Source of the DNA: Belliella baltica DSM 15883
Lineage (GTDB): Bacteria > Bacteroidota > Bacteroidia > Cytophagales > Cyclobacteriaceae
Assembly (NCBI RefSeq): GCF_000265405.1
Contig: NC_018010.1
Location: 4,051,501 to 4,115,500 of the forward strand
Direction of reading: 5' to 3'
Length of the DNA: 64,000 nucleotides
Below the pieces are notes generated by a model that was given only the letters and a program-made list of their open reading frames with translations, was not told the origin of the DNA and searched no databases. The position numbers and the translations under genes are program-made. Shown here one piece after another: positions 7,462 through 16,915 of the stretch (its first letter is position 1; every line of letters begins with the position of its first letter).

Positions 7462-9594
7462 TTAAGGATTAGTAGCTGCTGTCTTTTTGATATCTGTCCC
7501 TAATCTTTGTAGATAAGCTATCAAAGCTACAATTTCAGATTGTGGCATTACTTCAACACCAGATGATTGTAAACTTGATACAATTTGCTCAGCTTGGAGC
7601 ATTAGGTCTGCATTGGCTTGTTGGTCATATCCTTCAGGATAGGGAACTCCTAGTTTTTGAAGTGTTCTGATCTTTGCGGGTATATCTTCATGTGACATTA
7701 AATTTGTAGCAAGCCAAGGATAAGGTGGCATTAGAGAACCAGGGGACATACTCGTCGGGTCAACCATGTGATGGTAATGCCAACTATCTGGGTATTTCCC
7801 TCCAACTCTATGCAAATCAGGCCCTGTTCGCTTTGATCCCCAAAGGAATGGTCGGTCGTAAACGAACTCCCCTGCTTTAGAATATTCTCCAAACCGTTCT
7901 GTTTCTGAGCGGAAAGGTCTGATCATTTGAGAGTGGCAACCCACACAACCATGAGAAATATAAAGATCTCTGCCTTGCAATTCTAATGGAGTATATGGCT
8001 CTACACTGGAAATGGTAGGCACATTTGATTTGACTAAAATAGTTGGTATTATCTCAATAGCTCCTCCTATTAAAATGGCGATTGTGGCTAAAATGGTAAA
8101 GAAAATAGGTTTTCTCTCCCAGGCTCTGTGCCAAAACTCTCCTTTTTCCTCAGTATGAGGCAAAAGTGCAGGTGCTTCATCTGCTTCTTCAGCAACAAAT
8201 GTTCCTTGTTTGGCTGTTTTGACCATATTATATACCATCAAGAATACCCCTGATAGATACAATAAACCACCAAAAGCTCTAAGCATATACATTGGCACAA
8301 TTTGAACCACTGTTTCCAAAAAGTTAGGATAGACAAGCCTTCCTGCTTCAGAGAATTCATTCCACATCAATGATTGTGTCAATGCTGCTACGTACATTGG
8401 AAGTGCGTAAAATAAGATTCCAATTGTACCTAACCAAAAGTGCGTAGTTGCTAATTTGGTTGAGAAAAGATTGGTTTTCCACATCTTAGGCCATAACCAA
8501 TATAACATGGCGAAAGTGAAAAAACCATTCCAACCTAATCCACCAATATGTACGTGTGCAACGATCCAATCTGTATAGTGAGCAATGGCATTTACATTTT
8601 TGAGAGATAGCAAAGGTCCTTCAAAAGTTGCCATACCATAAGCCGTCACCGCTACAACCATGAATTTCAATACAGGATCTACCCGTACTTTGTCCCAAGC
8701 TCCTCTTAAAGTCAAAAGTCCATTGACCATCCCTCCCCAAGAAGGAGCAATCAACATGATCGAAAATACAACTCCAAGAATCTGCGCCCACTCAGGTAAT
8801 GCCGTGTAAAGCAAATGGTGAGGTCCCGCCCAGATGTATAAGAAAATTAATGACCAAAAGTGAATGATCGAGAGTTTATAAGAATAAACAGGTCTATTCG
8901 CTGCTTTTGGCAAGTAATAGTACATTAATCCAAGGAATGGAGTAGTTAAGAAAAATGCTACTGCATTATGTCCGTACCACCACTGCACTAAAGCATCCTG
9001 AACTCCCGCATATGCCGAATAGCTTTTGAAGAAGGAAACAGGAAGGGTCAATGAATTAAAAATATGAAGAACAGCCACCGTCACGAAGGATGCGAGATAA
9101 AACCAAATCGCAACATACATGTGTTTCTCTCTTCTTTTGATCAAAGCACCGATCATATTTGCGCCGAAAGCCACCCACACTACAGCGATCAAAATATCTA
9201 TAGGCCATTCCAATTCTGCATATTCCTTAGAACTTGTCAATCCCAAAGGAAGTGTGATTGCTGCCAAAAGAATAATCAGCTGCCATCCCCAGAAATGAAA
9301 CCAGCTTAATGCCTTACTCCACATGGGGGTTTTGAGTAATCTTGGCATAGAATAATATACCCCTGCAAAAATCGCATTTCCTACAAATGCGAAAATAACT
9401 GCATTGGTGTGTAGCGGTCTAATTCTTCCGAATGTAGTGTAGGGATTCCCTAAATTGGCTTCGGGCAAAAACAGCTGGGTAGCTGCTAATACACCGACCA
9501 ACATCCCGACGATACCCCAAGCAATAGTGGCTACGCCGAAGTATTTTACGATCTTATTGTCGTAACTGAACTGTTCCAATGTTGTTCCTGACAT
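7462..9594 (-). CDS. ccoN: cbb3 cytochrome c oxidase, fused subunits I and II (CcoN-CcoO)
   Basis: 710 residues joining two subunits that are separate in Proteobacteria. CcoN part (about 1-480): about 12 membrane helices with 'RPLHTNAVIF' (heme ligand His), 'WWYGHNAVAFF' and 'WAGPHHLLY' (CuB ligands and nearby Tyr), and 'DWIVAHVHIGGLGWNGF' (heme ligands). CcoO part (about 500-710): a membrane anchor near 485-505, then C550-V-G-C553-H554 with 'SQMIRPFRSETERFG' and 'GPDLHRVGGKY', the family signature, and 'SLMPPYPWL' with the probable axial Met. Known: the complex is a high-affinity proton-pumping terminal oxidase, and the fusion is common in Bacteroidota. The reading frame is uninterrupted across the junction. 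Confidence 0.95.
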   Translation of the reverse strand: MSGTTLEQFSYDNKIVKYFGVATIAWGIVGMLVGVLAATQLFLPEANLGNPYTTFGRIRPLHTNAVIFAFVGNAIFAGVYYSMPRLLKTPMWSKALSWFHFWGWQLIILLAAITLPLGLTSSKEYAELEWPIDILIAVVWVAFGANMIGALIKRREKHMYVAIWFYLASFVTVAVLHIFNSLTLPVSFFKSYSAYAGVQDALVQWWYGHNAVAFFLTTPFLGLMYYYLPKAANRPVYSYKLSIIHFWSLIFLYIWAGPHHLLYTALPEWAQILGVVFSIMLIAPSWGGMVNGLLTLRGAWDKVRVDPVLKFMVVAVTAYGMATFEGPLLSLKNVNAIAHYTDWIVAHVHIGGLGWNGFFTFAMLYWLWPKMWKTNLFSTKLATTHFWLGTIGILFYALPMYVAALTQSLMWNEFSEAGRLVYPNFLETVVQIVPMYMLRAFGGLLYLSGVFLMVYNMVKTAKQGTFVAEEADEAPALLPHTEEKGEFWHRAWERKPIFFTILATIAILIGGAIEIIPTILVKSNVPTISSVEPYTPLELQGRDLYISHGCVGCHSQMIRPFRSETERFGEYSKAGEFVYDRPFLWGSKRTGPDLHRVGGKYPDSWHYHHMVDPTSMSPGSLMPPYPWLATNLMSHEDIPAKIRTLQKLGVPYPEGYDQQANADLMLQAEQIVSSLQSSGVEVMPQSEIVALIAYLQRLGTDIKKTAATNP

Positions 9595-9596
9595 AC

Positions 9597-9779
9597 TTAC
9601 TTAGATTTAGTTGATGGTACTTTTTTATCTTTATTTACAGTCTTATTTTCAAATAGAATTCTAATAGCTGGAGTATGGTTATCATCAAACTGACCACCCT
9701 TTACTGCCCTGAAAAACAGAAAAAGAAATGATCCTGCTAAGACAAGGCTGATTGCTATTAAAATGAATATTACTTCCAT
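9597..9779 (-). CDS. ccoS: cbb3 oxidase assembly protein CcoS
   Basis: 60 residues: one N-terminal membrane helix and a short tail with 'AVKGGQFDDNHTPAIRILFE', which matches the CcoS pattern (GQFDD followed by a conserved short basic tail). Known: CcoS is needed to insert heme and copper into cbb3 oxidase. It lies 2 bp from ccoI and 2 bp from ccoNO, so it is certainly co-transcribed. Confidence 0.88.
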   Translation of the reverse strand: MEVIFILIAISLVLAGSFLFLFFRAVKGGQFDDNHTPAIRILFENKTVNKDKKVPSTKSK

Positions 9780-9781
9780 AC

Positions 9782-12220
9782 TTACCAGATTTTATCTTTT
9801 AGACCTCTTTTGAATGCCAAATAGTTGGTCGTAAATGTTGTAAATAAGACTACTGAGATACTGCTTATCGGCATCAGAATTGCACAAAAAACCGGGCTTA
9901 CCAATCCTTGCACCGCGAAGAATCCTCCGACGGCATTATATGTAAAGCTAAGCACAAAACTCGCTTTGATGATATTCCTACTTGATTTTGTAAAGGCTAG
10001 AAATTTTGGCAATCTGTCTAACACCGAGGCATCCATGATAGCATCGGAAGCAGGAGAGAAATTAGTAACCTTATCTGTGATAGCGATGCCTATTCGACTT
10101 TCCTGAAGTGCTCCTGCATCATTTAATCCATCGCCAATCATCAATGTATTTGCACTATTTCTGTTAAGTGATTGAATATATGCTAGCTTATCATTAGGGC
10201 TTTGATTGAAATTCATCCTTACTTGATCTCCGAAAACTTCTTTGAGGTTAGCCCTTTCATGGTCTTGATCACCAGATAGAAAATGAACTTTGTTTTCTTC
10301 TTGGATCTTAGAAACAACTTCTTTTATCCCTTTTCTCAAGCCACTTTGAATAAAGAAATAGCCAAGAACAATCTCTTCTACTGCATAAAAAACAATATTT
10401 CCTCCATTAGATTTTATAGATTCTTTTGCTCCTACGAAAGCTTCCGACCCTAATTTTATTTGTTGGTTTTTATAAATACAAGTCAAACCTTGACCAGAAA
10501 CCTCCCTAATATCATCGATTTTCACAGCTTTTATCCCTTCCAACCATGCATTGATTCTGTTGCTCAATGCATGAGTTGATTGAGTCACCATAGCTTTGAT
10601 TATTGCCTTAGATTCGTAGGAAAGTTTCTCACCGATGTAATCAACAGAAGCATTTTGTGGGGCTGTCAATGTACCTGTTTTATCAAAAATGACGGTATCA
10701 ATTTTAGCCATTTTCTCTATAATATGTGAATTCTTCAGATAGAATTTGCTCTGTCCAAAAACCCGAAGTGTATTTCCCAAAGTAAATGGTGTAGACATAG
10801 CCAAGGCACAAGGACAAGTGATTATCAAAACTGAGGTAAAGGTCAAAATCCCCATACTTACTTGCCCTTGATAGGCCCAAAATACTAAAGCAGAAAATGC
10901 AATAAAAAGTACTGTAAATGTAAATTTTCCAGATATTTTATTAGCAAGAGATTCTAAACTATCTGCTTTTTCTTTCTCAAAAACATCATTATTCCATAGG
11001 TCCGTTAGATACCCTTGAGATGGAGATTTTTGAACAGTAAGGATCAAGGCATTGCCCTTTTGCCTACCTCCTGCATAAATAAGATCTCCTTTTTTCTTAG
11101 CTACAGGAACTTCTTCACCTGTAACAAAACTATAATCAATATGCGCTTCTCCTTCCAAAAGTATGCTATCAGATGGGATTAGTTCCTCATTCCTTACTTT
11201 AATAATGTCACCAACATGCAATTTGATTAATGGAATGACAACTTCTTCTTCTTTAATCAATTTGGTTACAGCAACAGGAAAATAAGATTTATAATCTCGA
11301 TCAAACGAGAGTGTGTCATAAGTCTTTTGTTGATAAAATTTCCCGATCAATAGGAAAAATAATAGTCCTCCAAGGGTATCCATGTAGCCTTCATTTTCCA
11401 ATAAAAAAATATCGTACAGACTATAGAAAAACAAGGTGATGATGCCCAAAGCAATTGGAACATCCATATTGACGGCTCCATTTTTTATGGAAATCCATGC
11501 GGATTTGTAATAATCTGTAGCAGCATAAAAAAAGATAGGCAATGCAAGCATCACATTCAGGTAATTGAAAGTCTTCTTAAACCCTTCTCCAAGTAATTCT
11601 GCTTCTGCAAAATATTCAGGAAGGCTAAAAAGCATCATATTTCCAAAGCAGAAACCTGCTAAAGCAAGTTTATAAATAAGATTCCGATCCTTTACTTGAT
11701 TACTTTTTTGCTCAATATCTGCGAGATTGAGTGTTGGTTCATAACCTATTTTTGACAGGAGTTTAACTAAATCCTTTAAGCTAACTTGGCTATGTTTATA
11801 TTTAACCTGAACTTTCTTTTTGATAAAATCAACTCTTCCAGAGATGATACCACTATGAAGCTGATGAAGATTTTCTAATAACCAAATGCAAGAAGCACAA
11901 TGAATCAGTGGAATATTGAACGTGATATGTGTTTCTTCCTGATTTTGGAAATCAATCAACCTTTTGATGATATCTTCATCATCTAGATAATCGAATCTAT
12001 TGTCTTTGGATTTGGAATTTTTCTGATTTGTCCCTGGAGTATCAGCAAGGTCATAGTAGTTACAAAGATTTTTCTCATTCAACACCTCATACACTAGCTT
12101 ACACCCTGTACAACAGAAATCCTTATCTTCAAGTTGAATGATTTCATCTATACAGAATTCTCCACAATGGAAACAGCTAGCCCTTGGGAGGGAAGTATCT
12201 ACTTTCTTAATCTTTGTCAT
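9782..12220 (-). CDS. ccoI: Copper-translocating P-type ATPase CcoI/FixI
   Basis: 812 residues. Domains in order: an N-terminal zinc-ribbon-like domain (about 16-45, 'CFHCGEFC' and 'FCCTGCKLVY') typical of CcoI; a heavy-metal-associated domain with C108-A-S-C111; membrane segments; the actuator 'TGEEVPV'; the transport motif C469-P-C471; the phosphorylation site D513-KTGT; and the hinge 'MIGDGLNDAGAL'. Known: these pumps export copper to the periplasm for cbb3 CuB assembly rather than for detoxification. It begins the tight cco gene run, 56 bp after the Usp-like gene. Confidence 0.94.
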   Translation of the reverse strand: MTKIKKVDTSLPRASCFHCGEFCIDEIIQLEDKDFCCTGCKLVYEVLNEKNLCNYYDLADTPGTNQKNSKSKDNRFDYLDDEDIIKRLIDFQNQEETHITFNIPLIHCASCIWLLENLHQLHSGIISGRVDFIKKKVQVKYKHSQVSLKDLVKLLSKIGYEPTLNLADIEQKSNQVKDRNLIYKLALAGFCFGNMMLFSLPEYFAEAELLGEGFKKTFNYLNVMLALPIFFYAATDYYKSAWISIKNGAVNMDVPIALGIITLFFYSLYDIFLLENEGYMDTLGGLLFFLLIGKFYQQKTYDTLSFDRDYKSYFPVAVTKLIKEEEVVIPLIKLHVGDIIKVRNEELIPSDSILLEGEAHIDYSFVTGEEVPVAKKKGDLIYAGGRQKGNALILTVQKSPSQGYLTDLWNNDVFEKEKADSLESLANKISGKFTFTVLFIAFSALVFWAYQGQVSMGILTFTSVLIITCPCALAMSTPFTLGNTLRVFGQSKFYLKNSHIIEKMAKIDTVIFDKTGTLTAPQNASVDYIGEKLSYESKAIIKAMVTQSTHALSNRINAWLEGIKAVKIDDIREVSGQGLTCIYKNQQIKLGSEAFVGAKESIKSNGGNIVFYAVEEIVLGYFFIQSGLRKGIKEVVSKIQEENKVHFLSGDQDHERANLKEVFGDQVRMNFNQSPNDKLAYIQSLNRNSANTLMIGDGLNDAGALQESRIGIAITDKVTNFSPASDAIMDASVLDRLPKFLAFTKSSRNIIKASFVLSFTYNAVGGFFAVQGLVSPVFCAILMPISSISVVLFTTFTTNYLAFKRGLKDKIW

Positions 12221-12275
12221 AATGCTGGGATTCTAAAATAGTGAATAACTAGGAAACATCATATTTTGAATCCTT

Positions 12276-12986
12276 TCAAAATGACAAATAAAATGAAAGT
12301 CGGTTGTACCACATCCCGCCTTTGTAGAAATGAAAAAGGACTTTTGCTAAATCTGCCTGATAGTTTTTTGAAGTCACCAACAAGGTACATTTATGCTTTA
12401 CTGCATAAGACCAAAAATCCCCTATTCTAGAAAAATTGAATTTTATAAAGGATGTTTCAAATGTCGCGTTACTCACTGCCTGAATAATTTCTTGTTCCTC
12501 TCTAAGCTTTGATTTCGGAATGAATGAAGGGGAAATTATAGTGGCTTTACTTCCTTTAATCGTATTTTTAAAAAGATTAATAAAATTAAAAATTAACTGG
12601 GCGGATGCTGGTGTACCATCATAATGAAATAATAAATGCTCCATTGTCAATTCTTTATCAAATAAAAGAACTGGGATTTGACAAGGGTTTTCTTCCAAGC
12701 CTTTTGGTATATCCATTCCATGTAACCAATCTAAAACTTCTGGCAAATGTGCTGAAAAAAGGCTTGGCGCTTGATTTGGATTGCACATTACACTACCCGC
12801 TCCTTTAGATAAATTTTCAGGGAAATTACTAGGCAATGAACTACAGTAATGCTTTGCAAGCAAATCGTTAGGTATTAAAAACTCAGAATCCGTTTCCACT
12901 TTCATCAGTATGGTATTTTTTAATATACACCACAAATCTAAGGCTGTGAGAAGCGCATTAAGGTGATAAAAAAAAGGTAGAAACAT
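12276..12986 (-). CDS. Divergent UspA-like protein upstream of ccoI
   Basis: 236 residues, not confidently recognised. The N-terminus 'FLPFFYHLNALLTALDLWCILKNTILMKVE' fits the pattern of a universal stress protein's first strand, helix and second strand, and 'LLFHYDGTPASAQLIFNFINLF' resembles the start of a second Usp unit. The canonical G-x2-G-x9-G-S/T ATP-binding motif is not visible, so nucleotide binding is doubtful. Because the Usp-like pattern begins right at residue 2, the ATG at 12986 is preferred over the internal one at 12905. It lies 56 bp before ccoI on the same strand and is probably first in the operon. Known: Usp genes are frequent neighbours of cbb3 clusters. Confidence 0.55.
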   Translation of the reverse strand: MFLPFFYHLNALLTALDLWCILKNTILMKVETDSEFLIPNDLLAKHYCSSLPSNFPENLSKGAGSVMCNPNQAPSLFSAHLPEVLDWLHGMDIPKGLEENPCQIPVLLFDKELTMEHLLFHYDGTPASAQLIFNFINLFKNTIKGSKATIISPSFIPKSKLREEQEIIQAVSNATFETSFIKFNFSRIGDFWSYAVKHKCTLLVTSKNYQADLAKVLFHFYKGGMWYNRLSFYLSF

Positions 12987-13333
12987 GATTAAAGTCAGTC
13001 TTTGACGAAAATATATGATGTCTTACAATAATTTAAAAAACTATAAATCACATACCTAGAAACCTCCTTTAAATTTATCGATTCAGATATTTCTAAAATC
13101 TTGCATGGATAACATAATGTGTAATTAGTAATATACTCTTGATATTCAATAATAAAATGTCGATGAAAAGTAAAATCTAGGAATATTTAGATTAGAATTT
13201 TTAAAAAAATAAAAACTAAAAAAGCACTGATAAAAAAGTGTTTTTAAAATTAATATGGATCAATATAGTTTATTTTATTTCTTTTATAGGGTTCATTTTT
13301 ACTTAGATTCTAAGAAAACCCCTTCAAATTCTA
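12987..13333. other. AT-rich spacer upstream of the usp-cco operon
   Basis: No ORF worth reporting is present. The stretch should hold the promoter of the minus-strand cco operon, but no good TTTG-N19-TAnnTTTG match was found. A weak hairpin (CACT at 13225-13228, AGTG at 13237-13240, with A and T runs outside) and a short palindrome TTGATATTCAA near 13140-13152 are the only structures noticed. Confidence 0.4.
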
Positions 13334-13364
13334 ACAAAAAAAGACCACCCGAAACAGATGGTCC
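13334..13364 (-). terminator. Intrinsic terminator of the adhesin-sprF-ompA operon
   Basis: On the minus strand a 7-bp stem (arms at 13357-13363 and 13343-13349, one G-U pair) with a seven-base loop is followed by a run of T (the A run at 13336-13342 on the plus strand). It lies about 205 bp downstream of the ompA-like stop codon. A second small inverted repeat, AATGCC/GGCATT at 13395-13414, lies between them. The stretch 13365-13570 otherwise shows no gene. Confidence 0.7.
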
Positions 13365-13570
13365 TTTAATAAATCTACAGGTTAGGGAACTTTAAATGCC
13401 TTAATAATGGCATTATATACTCTTGTATTTTAATTAATAAAGCGTTGAATTAATTTAGATAAGCTATCAAATTTAAATAGAAATCATTTTTACGAAGTAT
13501 TCAGGAAGGTATTATTTACATTTTAACAAAATTAACTCTACCCTTTGGAGCATTTCTCTCAGTACGCTCT

Positions 13571-15928
13571 CTACTTCCTCAGCTTCAACTCTGTCCTTCT
13601 GTTCTCTTGGTGTTGAGCTTCGCTGCATGTTCCGCAGTCGTGGATAGGTTGGGTCTTGCCAAACCATTCGTGTTGCATCCTTGCTGCTTCCACGCCTCTA
13701 TTCACCAAGTATTCCATCACTACTGCCGATCTGCGCTCTGACAAGGATTTGTTGTACTCCTCACTGCCTCGCTGATCTGTATGGCCTGCAATGTACAGAT
13801 TCAGGTTCTTCATCCGCTTCATCATGATCGCTGTTCTCTCCAACTCTTTCTTGTGAACCGGTCTGATGTTGCTCTTGTCAAAGTCGAAGTACACTATCGG
13901 CACTGCGTTCAACTCTCTCTGCAATTCTTCAAAGATGCCCAACTCGTCACAGATATCTTTGTCCAACAATTCCTTCGGCAACTCGTAGTCTTTGTCAGGG
14001 TCAGGGAAGGCTTCCAAGACCAACTCCGATCTTCTGTTCAGCTGATGATCAGGCTCTGGGCATGGTACACCATCCCCACAGTCGTTGGTCAGCTTCTCTT
14101 CACCAAACCATTCTGCTCTCACTCTTTCTTTGCCGATGTTGTACTTGTTCAGGAACTCCAATACTGCATCTGCTCTGCGCTGACTCAAGGCTTCGTTATA
14201 TTCATCACTTGCTCTTGCATCGGTATGTGAGGCTACACGCAAGTCTAGGAAGCTATACTTCTGCATCAACTCTCCTAGTTTGTCTAGCGTCGGCTCTGCG
14301 TCTGTTCTGATTACTGATTTATCCAGATCATAATACACAATATCAACATATACCGGCATCTGATACGGGATCTTTGCCAGTCTGTATTCTCTCTCTAATG
14401 TTTCTGCTTCTAGTCCTACTGTGCTCAGTGTATTGTCATAGATGCTGAAGTAGCCTTTCTTGCTGATCTTCAACTCAAAGTTACTCTCCGGGTTCAGATC
14501 TGCATTCAGTGATCCATCTGCTCCTCTTGTTGTTTCGATGGTTCCCCTATTGTCTTTCTCTGTAAGGATTGCCGTAAAGCTTTCTGTGATCATATTGTCA
14601 TCACAGTCCTTCACTCTTGCAATCAGCTTCTTGTTCAGCGCTTCGATGCTATAAATATCATCTAATCCCTGACCTCCTGTTCTGTCGCTTGACAGGTATC
14701 TCTTTCCTTCTTCTGTTATGCTGTAGGCAAAGTCGTCTCTGTTCGAGTTGATCGGGGCGCCCATGTTGGTCACATTACCGATCTGTGATTCGCTGTAGTC
14801 TGCCTTGAACACATCCAAGCCGCCCAAGCCGGGATGGCCGTTGCTCGAAAAGTAAAGCTTGTCGCCTACTCTATACGGATGGCTTTCGTTTTTGCCTGTG
14901 TTGATTTCTGAACCCAAGTTGGTTGGGGTTCCAAAGTTCAGATCTTCGTCATAGCTCACATAGTAGAGGTCAAAGCCTCCCTGTCCGCCTGACATGTCTG
15001 AACTGAAGTAAATCCTCTTGGCTTCTTCATCCACAAAGGGATGCATCACTCCGTATTTGGTAGCTGCGTTGAAGGGCATCGCCTGGTGCTCCGACATCAT
15101 CCCCGATTCATCGATCTTGCTGTAATAGATCTCTGTGCCTACCGCAAACTCCGGGGTTTTCTTCGCCTTGGTGATCCTTCTTGTAACTGTATAAAACATC
15201 AGCCCTTTTTCATGCATGAAGCTGGGGTCTGAGAAGTGCAACACTTCTTCATTGCCTGTGTTCAGCTCGGTCAGGTTCCCTGATGTATCTTTTCTTATAA
15301 TCCTGAAAAACTCCCTGTCATTGAAGTCATATTTCTCCTCACTGTAGATGTTGTTCAGGTCAAGTCTGATCGCTGGCTTCTCCGTAGGGGTGACTGCTCC
15401 CCTGTCCGAGGCAAAGTACATGTTCTTATTCCTGTCTACTGACATCCCCATGTCTGATCCGCTGCTGTTCACTCCTGCCACGGGCACTAGCTTCAGGTTC
15501 GCTCGCTCACTGTAAAGCGTCTTCATCTTCTGCGCATCGATCTCCGGAAAGTCGTCTGCCGTGAAGTCTGAACCTTCTAGTAAGGCTTCCATCTCCACTT
15601 CTCCGCTATTCACCAGGTAGGAGGACAACAGGTACTCGTAGTAGTCTTCTCTGTCTGCTTCTTCAAACTTCACTACTTTAGCCCACCATTCGTTTGCCTT
15701 TTCGTAGTCTCTGATCTTATCGTAGGATTGTGCTATCTGTCTAGCTGTTTGGTGTTTTTCCTTCTTGGCATAGGCCTGCTCGTACACTTCTGCCGCATGC
15801 TGGTAGTTATCCAAACTGTACTGCTTGTCTGCATAGCGTAATAGTGCACTCTGCGCATGTAGTTCCCTTAACCCTGTTCCTAAAAACAGAAGGAAGCCTA
15901 TCAATATTGTTGTAAAAAGATTTTTCAT
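13571..15928 (-). CDS. OmpA-family protein with TPR, PD40 propeller and two OmpA domains
   Basis: 785 residues from ATG 15928, chosen because it gives a clean signal peptide (MKNLFTTILIGFLLFLGT) and begins 2 bp after the SprF stop; a start at 15940 would overlap that gene. After the signal come TPR-like helices (about 30-110), then PD40/WD40-like beta-propeller blades ('KRIYFSSDMSGGQGGFDLYYVSY', 'KLYFSSNGHPGLGGLDVF'). An Ig-like segment follows, then two successive OmpA C-terminal domains with 'SHTDARASDEYNEALSQRRA' and 'GHTDQRGSEEYNKSLSERRS', the peptidoglycan-binding signature. Known: such proteins are encoded beside PorP/SprF and may link the outer-membrane complex to peptidoglycan. The tandem OmpA domains are a duplication. 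Confidence 0.9.
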   Translation of the reverse strand: MKNLFTTILIGFLLFLGTGLRELHAQSALLRYADKQYSLDNYQHAAEVYEQAYAKKEKHQTARQIAQSYDKIRDYEKANEWWAKVVKFEEADREDYYEYLLSSYLVNSGEVEMEALLEGSDFTADDFPEIDAQKMKTLYSERANLKLVPVAGVNSSGSDMGMSVDRNKNMYFASDRGAVTPTEKPAIRLDLNNIYSEEKYDFNDREFFRIIRKDTSGNLTELNTGNEEVLHFSDPSFMHEKGLMFYTVTRRITKAKKTPEFAVGTEIYYSKIDESGMMSEHQAMPFNAATKYGVMHPFVDEEAKRIYFSSDMSGGQGGFDLYYVSYDEDLNFGTPTNLGSEINTGKNESHPYRVGDKLYFSSNGHPGLGGLDVFKADYSESQIGNVTNMGAPINSNRDDFAYSITEEGKRYLSSDRTGGQGLDDIYSIEALNKKLIARVKDCDDNMITESFTAILTEKDNRGTIETTRGADGSLNADLNPESNFELKISKKGYFSIYDNTLSTVGLEAETLEREYRLAKIPYQMPVYVDIVYYDLDKSVIRTDAEPTLDKLGELMQKYSFLDLRVASHTDARASDEYNEALSQRRADAVLEFLNKYNIGKERVRAEWFGEEKLTNDCGDGVPCPEPDHQLNRRSELVLEAFPDPDKDYELPKELLDKDICDELGIFEELQRELNAVPIVYFDFDKSNIRPVHKKELERTAIMMKRMKNLNLYIAGHTDQRGSEEYNKSLSERRSAVVMEYLVNRGVEAARMQHEWFGKTQPIHDCGTCSEAQHQENRRTELKLRK

Positions 15929-15930
15929 AG

Positions 15931-16905
15931 TTAGAACCATCTTGGATTTTTCATGGTGACACTTCTCGGTGCAATGTAATATCCTACCGATATCTCGTGG
16001 GAGTTGTTCCTGTAATCGCTCAGCACGTTCATGCTGTGGTCATACGCATAGCCAAGTCGCAAATTGTTGGTCGCAAAAACTTCCAGCAAAAAGGCAACTG
16101 CATTCCGCTGATTCAGGTTGTCCTGTAGGTTTTCCATTCCCATCTGCATATTAGACCTGTACGAAGCTCCCAGCCATAACCTTTCCTTGAACAGCACCAT
16201 CCCGTTGATGTCGTAACTCGTCGGGGCTCCTTTCACTTCTTTGATCAAAAAGCTTGGCTTGAACTGTACACTGCTTGAGATAGGTATCATTACTCCCGCT
16301 GTAATGTAGTAATGAAAGTCATGATACGCTAAGGCGATGTCTTCTCGCTCCAAAGCTCCTCTGCCGATCATGTTATACGCACTCACTCCTGCATAAAACC
16401 TGCTGTTGTGAAAAAACATCCCCAGGTTCATGTTCGGTGTGAACATATTCACCCGACCTTGAGGTAGGTTCGGATCATCCGGATTATTGGCTCTGAGCAT
16501 GTCTCCATCTATCGCATACTCACTCGCTCCGATGCTTGCCCCCAAACCCAAAAACGACTCTCTGCCTGTCTGTATCCTATACGCATACGACAGCATCGCC
16601 CCGTTCGTATTGGTCGGTCCCAACTTGTCTGAAAGTACCGACAAACCAAAGCCCATCAGCCCTTCATTCGCACTCAGATCCGCTGTCACTGTAAAGGTGG
16701 TCGGAGCGCCTTCAAAACCAACCCACTGACTCCGATAGGTGCTCTGTATATACGGCTCTCCCTTATAGCCCGCATACGCCGGGTTGATATGAAGGCCGTT
16801 GAATATGTACTGGCTGAACTGAGGCAATTGCTGCCCTTCGACCATGCCGATGGCTAAAACAGCCATCAGCATCGTCATTCCTAGTGTTTTAAAAATCCCT
16901 CTCAT
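15931..16905 (-). CDS. PorP/SprF family type IX secretion outer-membrane protein
   Basis: 324 residues: signal peptide (about 1-24), then an outer-membrane barrel. The family start 'QQLPQFSQYIFNGLHINPAYAGYKG' and 'TYRSQWVGFEGAPTTFTVTAD' are diagnostic of PorP/SprF. Known: these proteins help secrete or anchor specific type IX cargo, as SprF does for the adhesin SprB in Flavobacterium johnsoniae. Here it is 10 bp after the giant adhesin gene, whose C-terminal domain is of the type that needs such a partner. The two very likely form an export and anchoring pair. Confidence 0.92.
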   Translation of the reverse strand: MRGIFKTLGMTMLMAVLAIGMVEGQQLPQFSQYIFNGLHINPAYAGYKGEPYIQSTYRSQWVGFEGAPTTFTVTADLSANEGLMGFGLSVLSDKLGPTNTNGAMLSYAYRIQTGRESFLGLGASIGASEYAIDGDMLRANNPDDPNLPQGRVNMFTPNMNLGMFFHNSRFYAGVSAYNMIGRGALEREDIALAYHDFHYYITAGVMIPISSSVQFKPSFLIKEVKGAPTSYDINGMVLFKERLWLGASYRSNMQMGMENLQDNLNQRNAVAFLLEVFATNNLRLGYAYDHSMNVLSDYRNNSHEISVGYYIAPRSVTMKNPRWF

Positions 16906-16915
16906 AGCTCTCGGA

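Noticed and set aside
7462..9594. CcoN-CcoO fusion as a sequencing or assembly error
   Set aside because: Both domains are complete, the junction is in frame, and this fusion is the usual form in Bacteroidota.
13140..13152. TTGATATTCAA as an Fnr site for the cbb3 operon
   Set aside because: The half-sites are three bases apart rather than the spacing of TTGAT-N4-ATCAA, and it is about 155 bp from the nearest start codon with no promoter match beside it.
13781..14310. Plus-strand ORFs (149 and 82 residues) opposite the OmpA domains
   Set aside because: Antisense shadows of a well-conserved OmpA-family coding frame.
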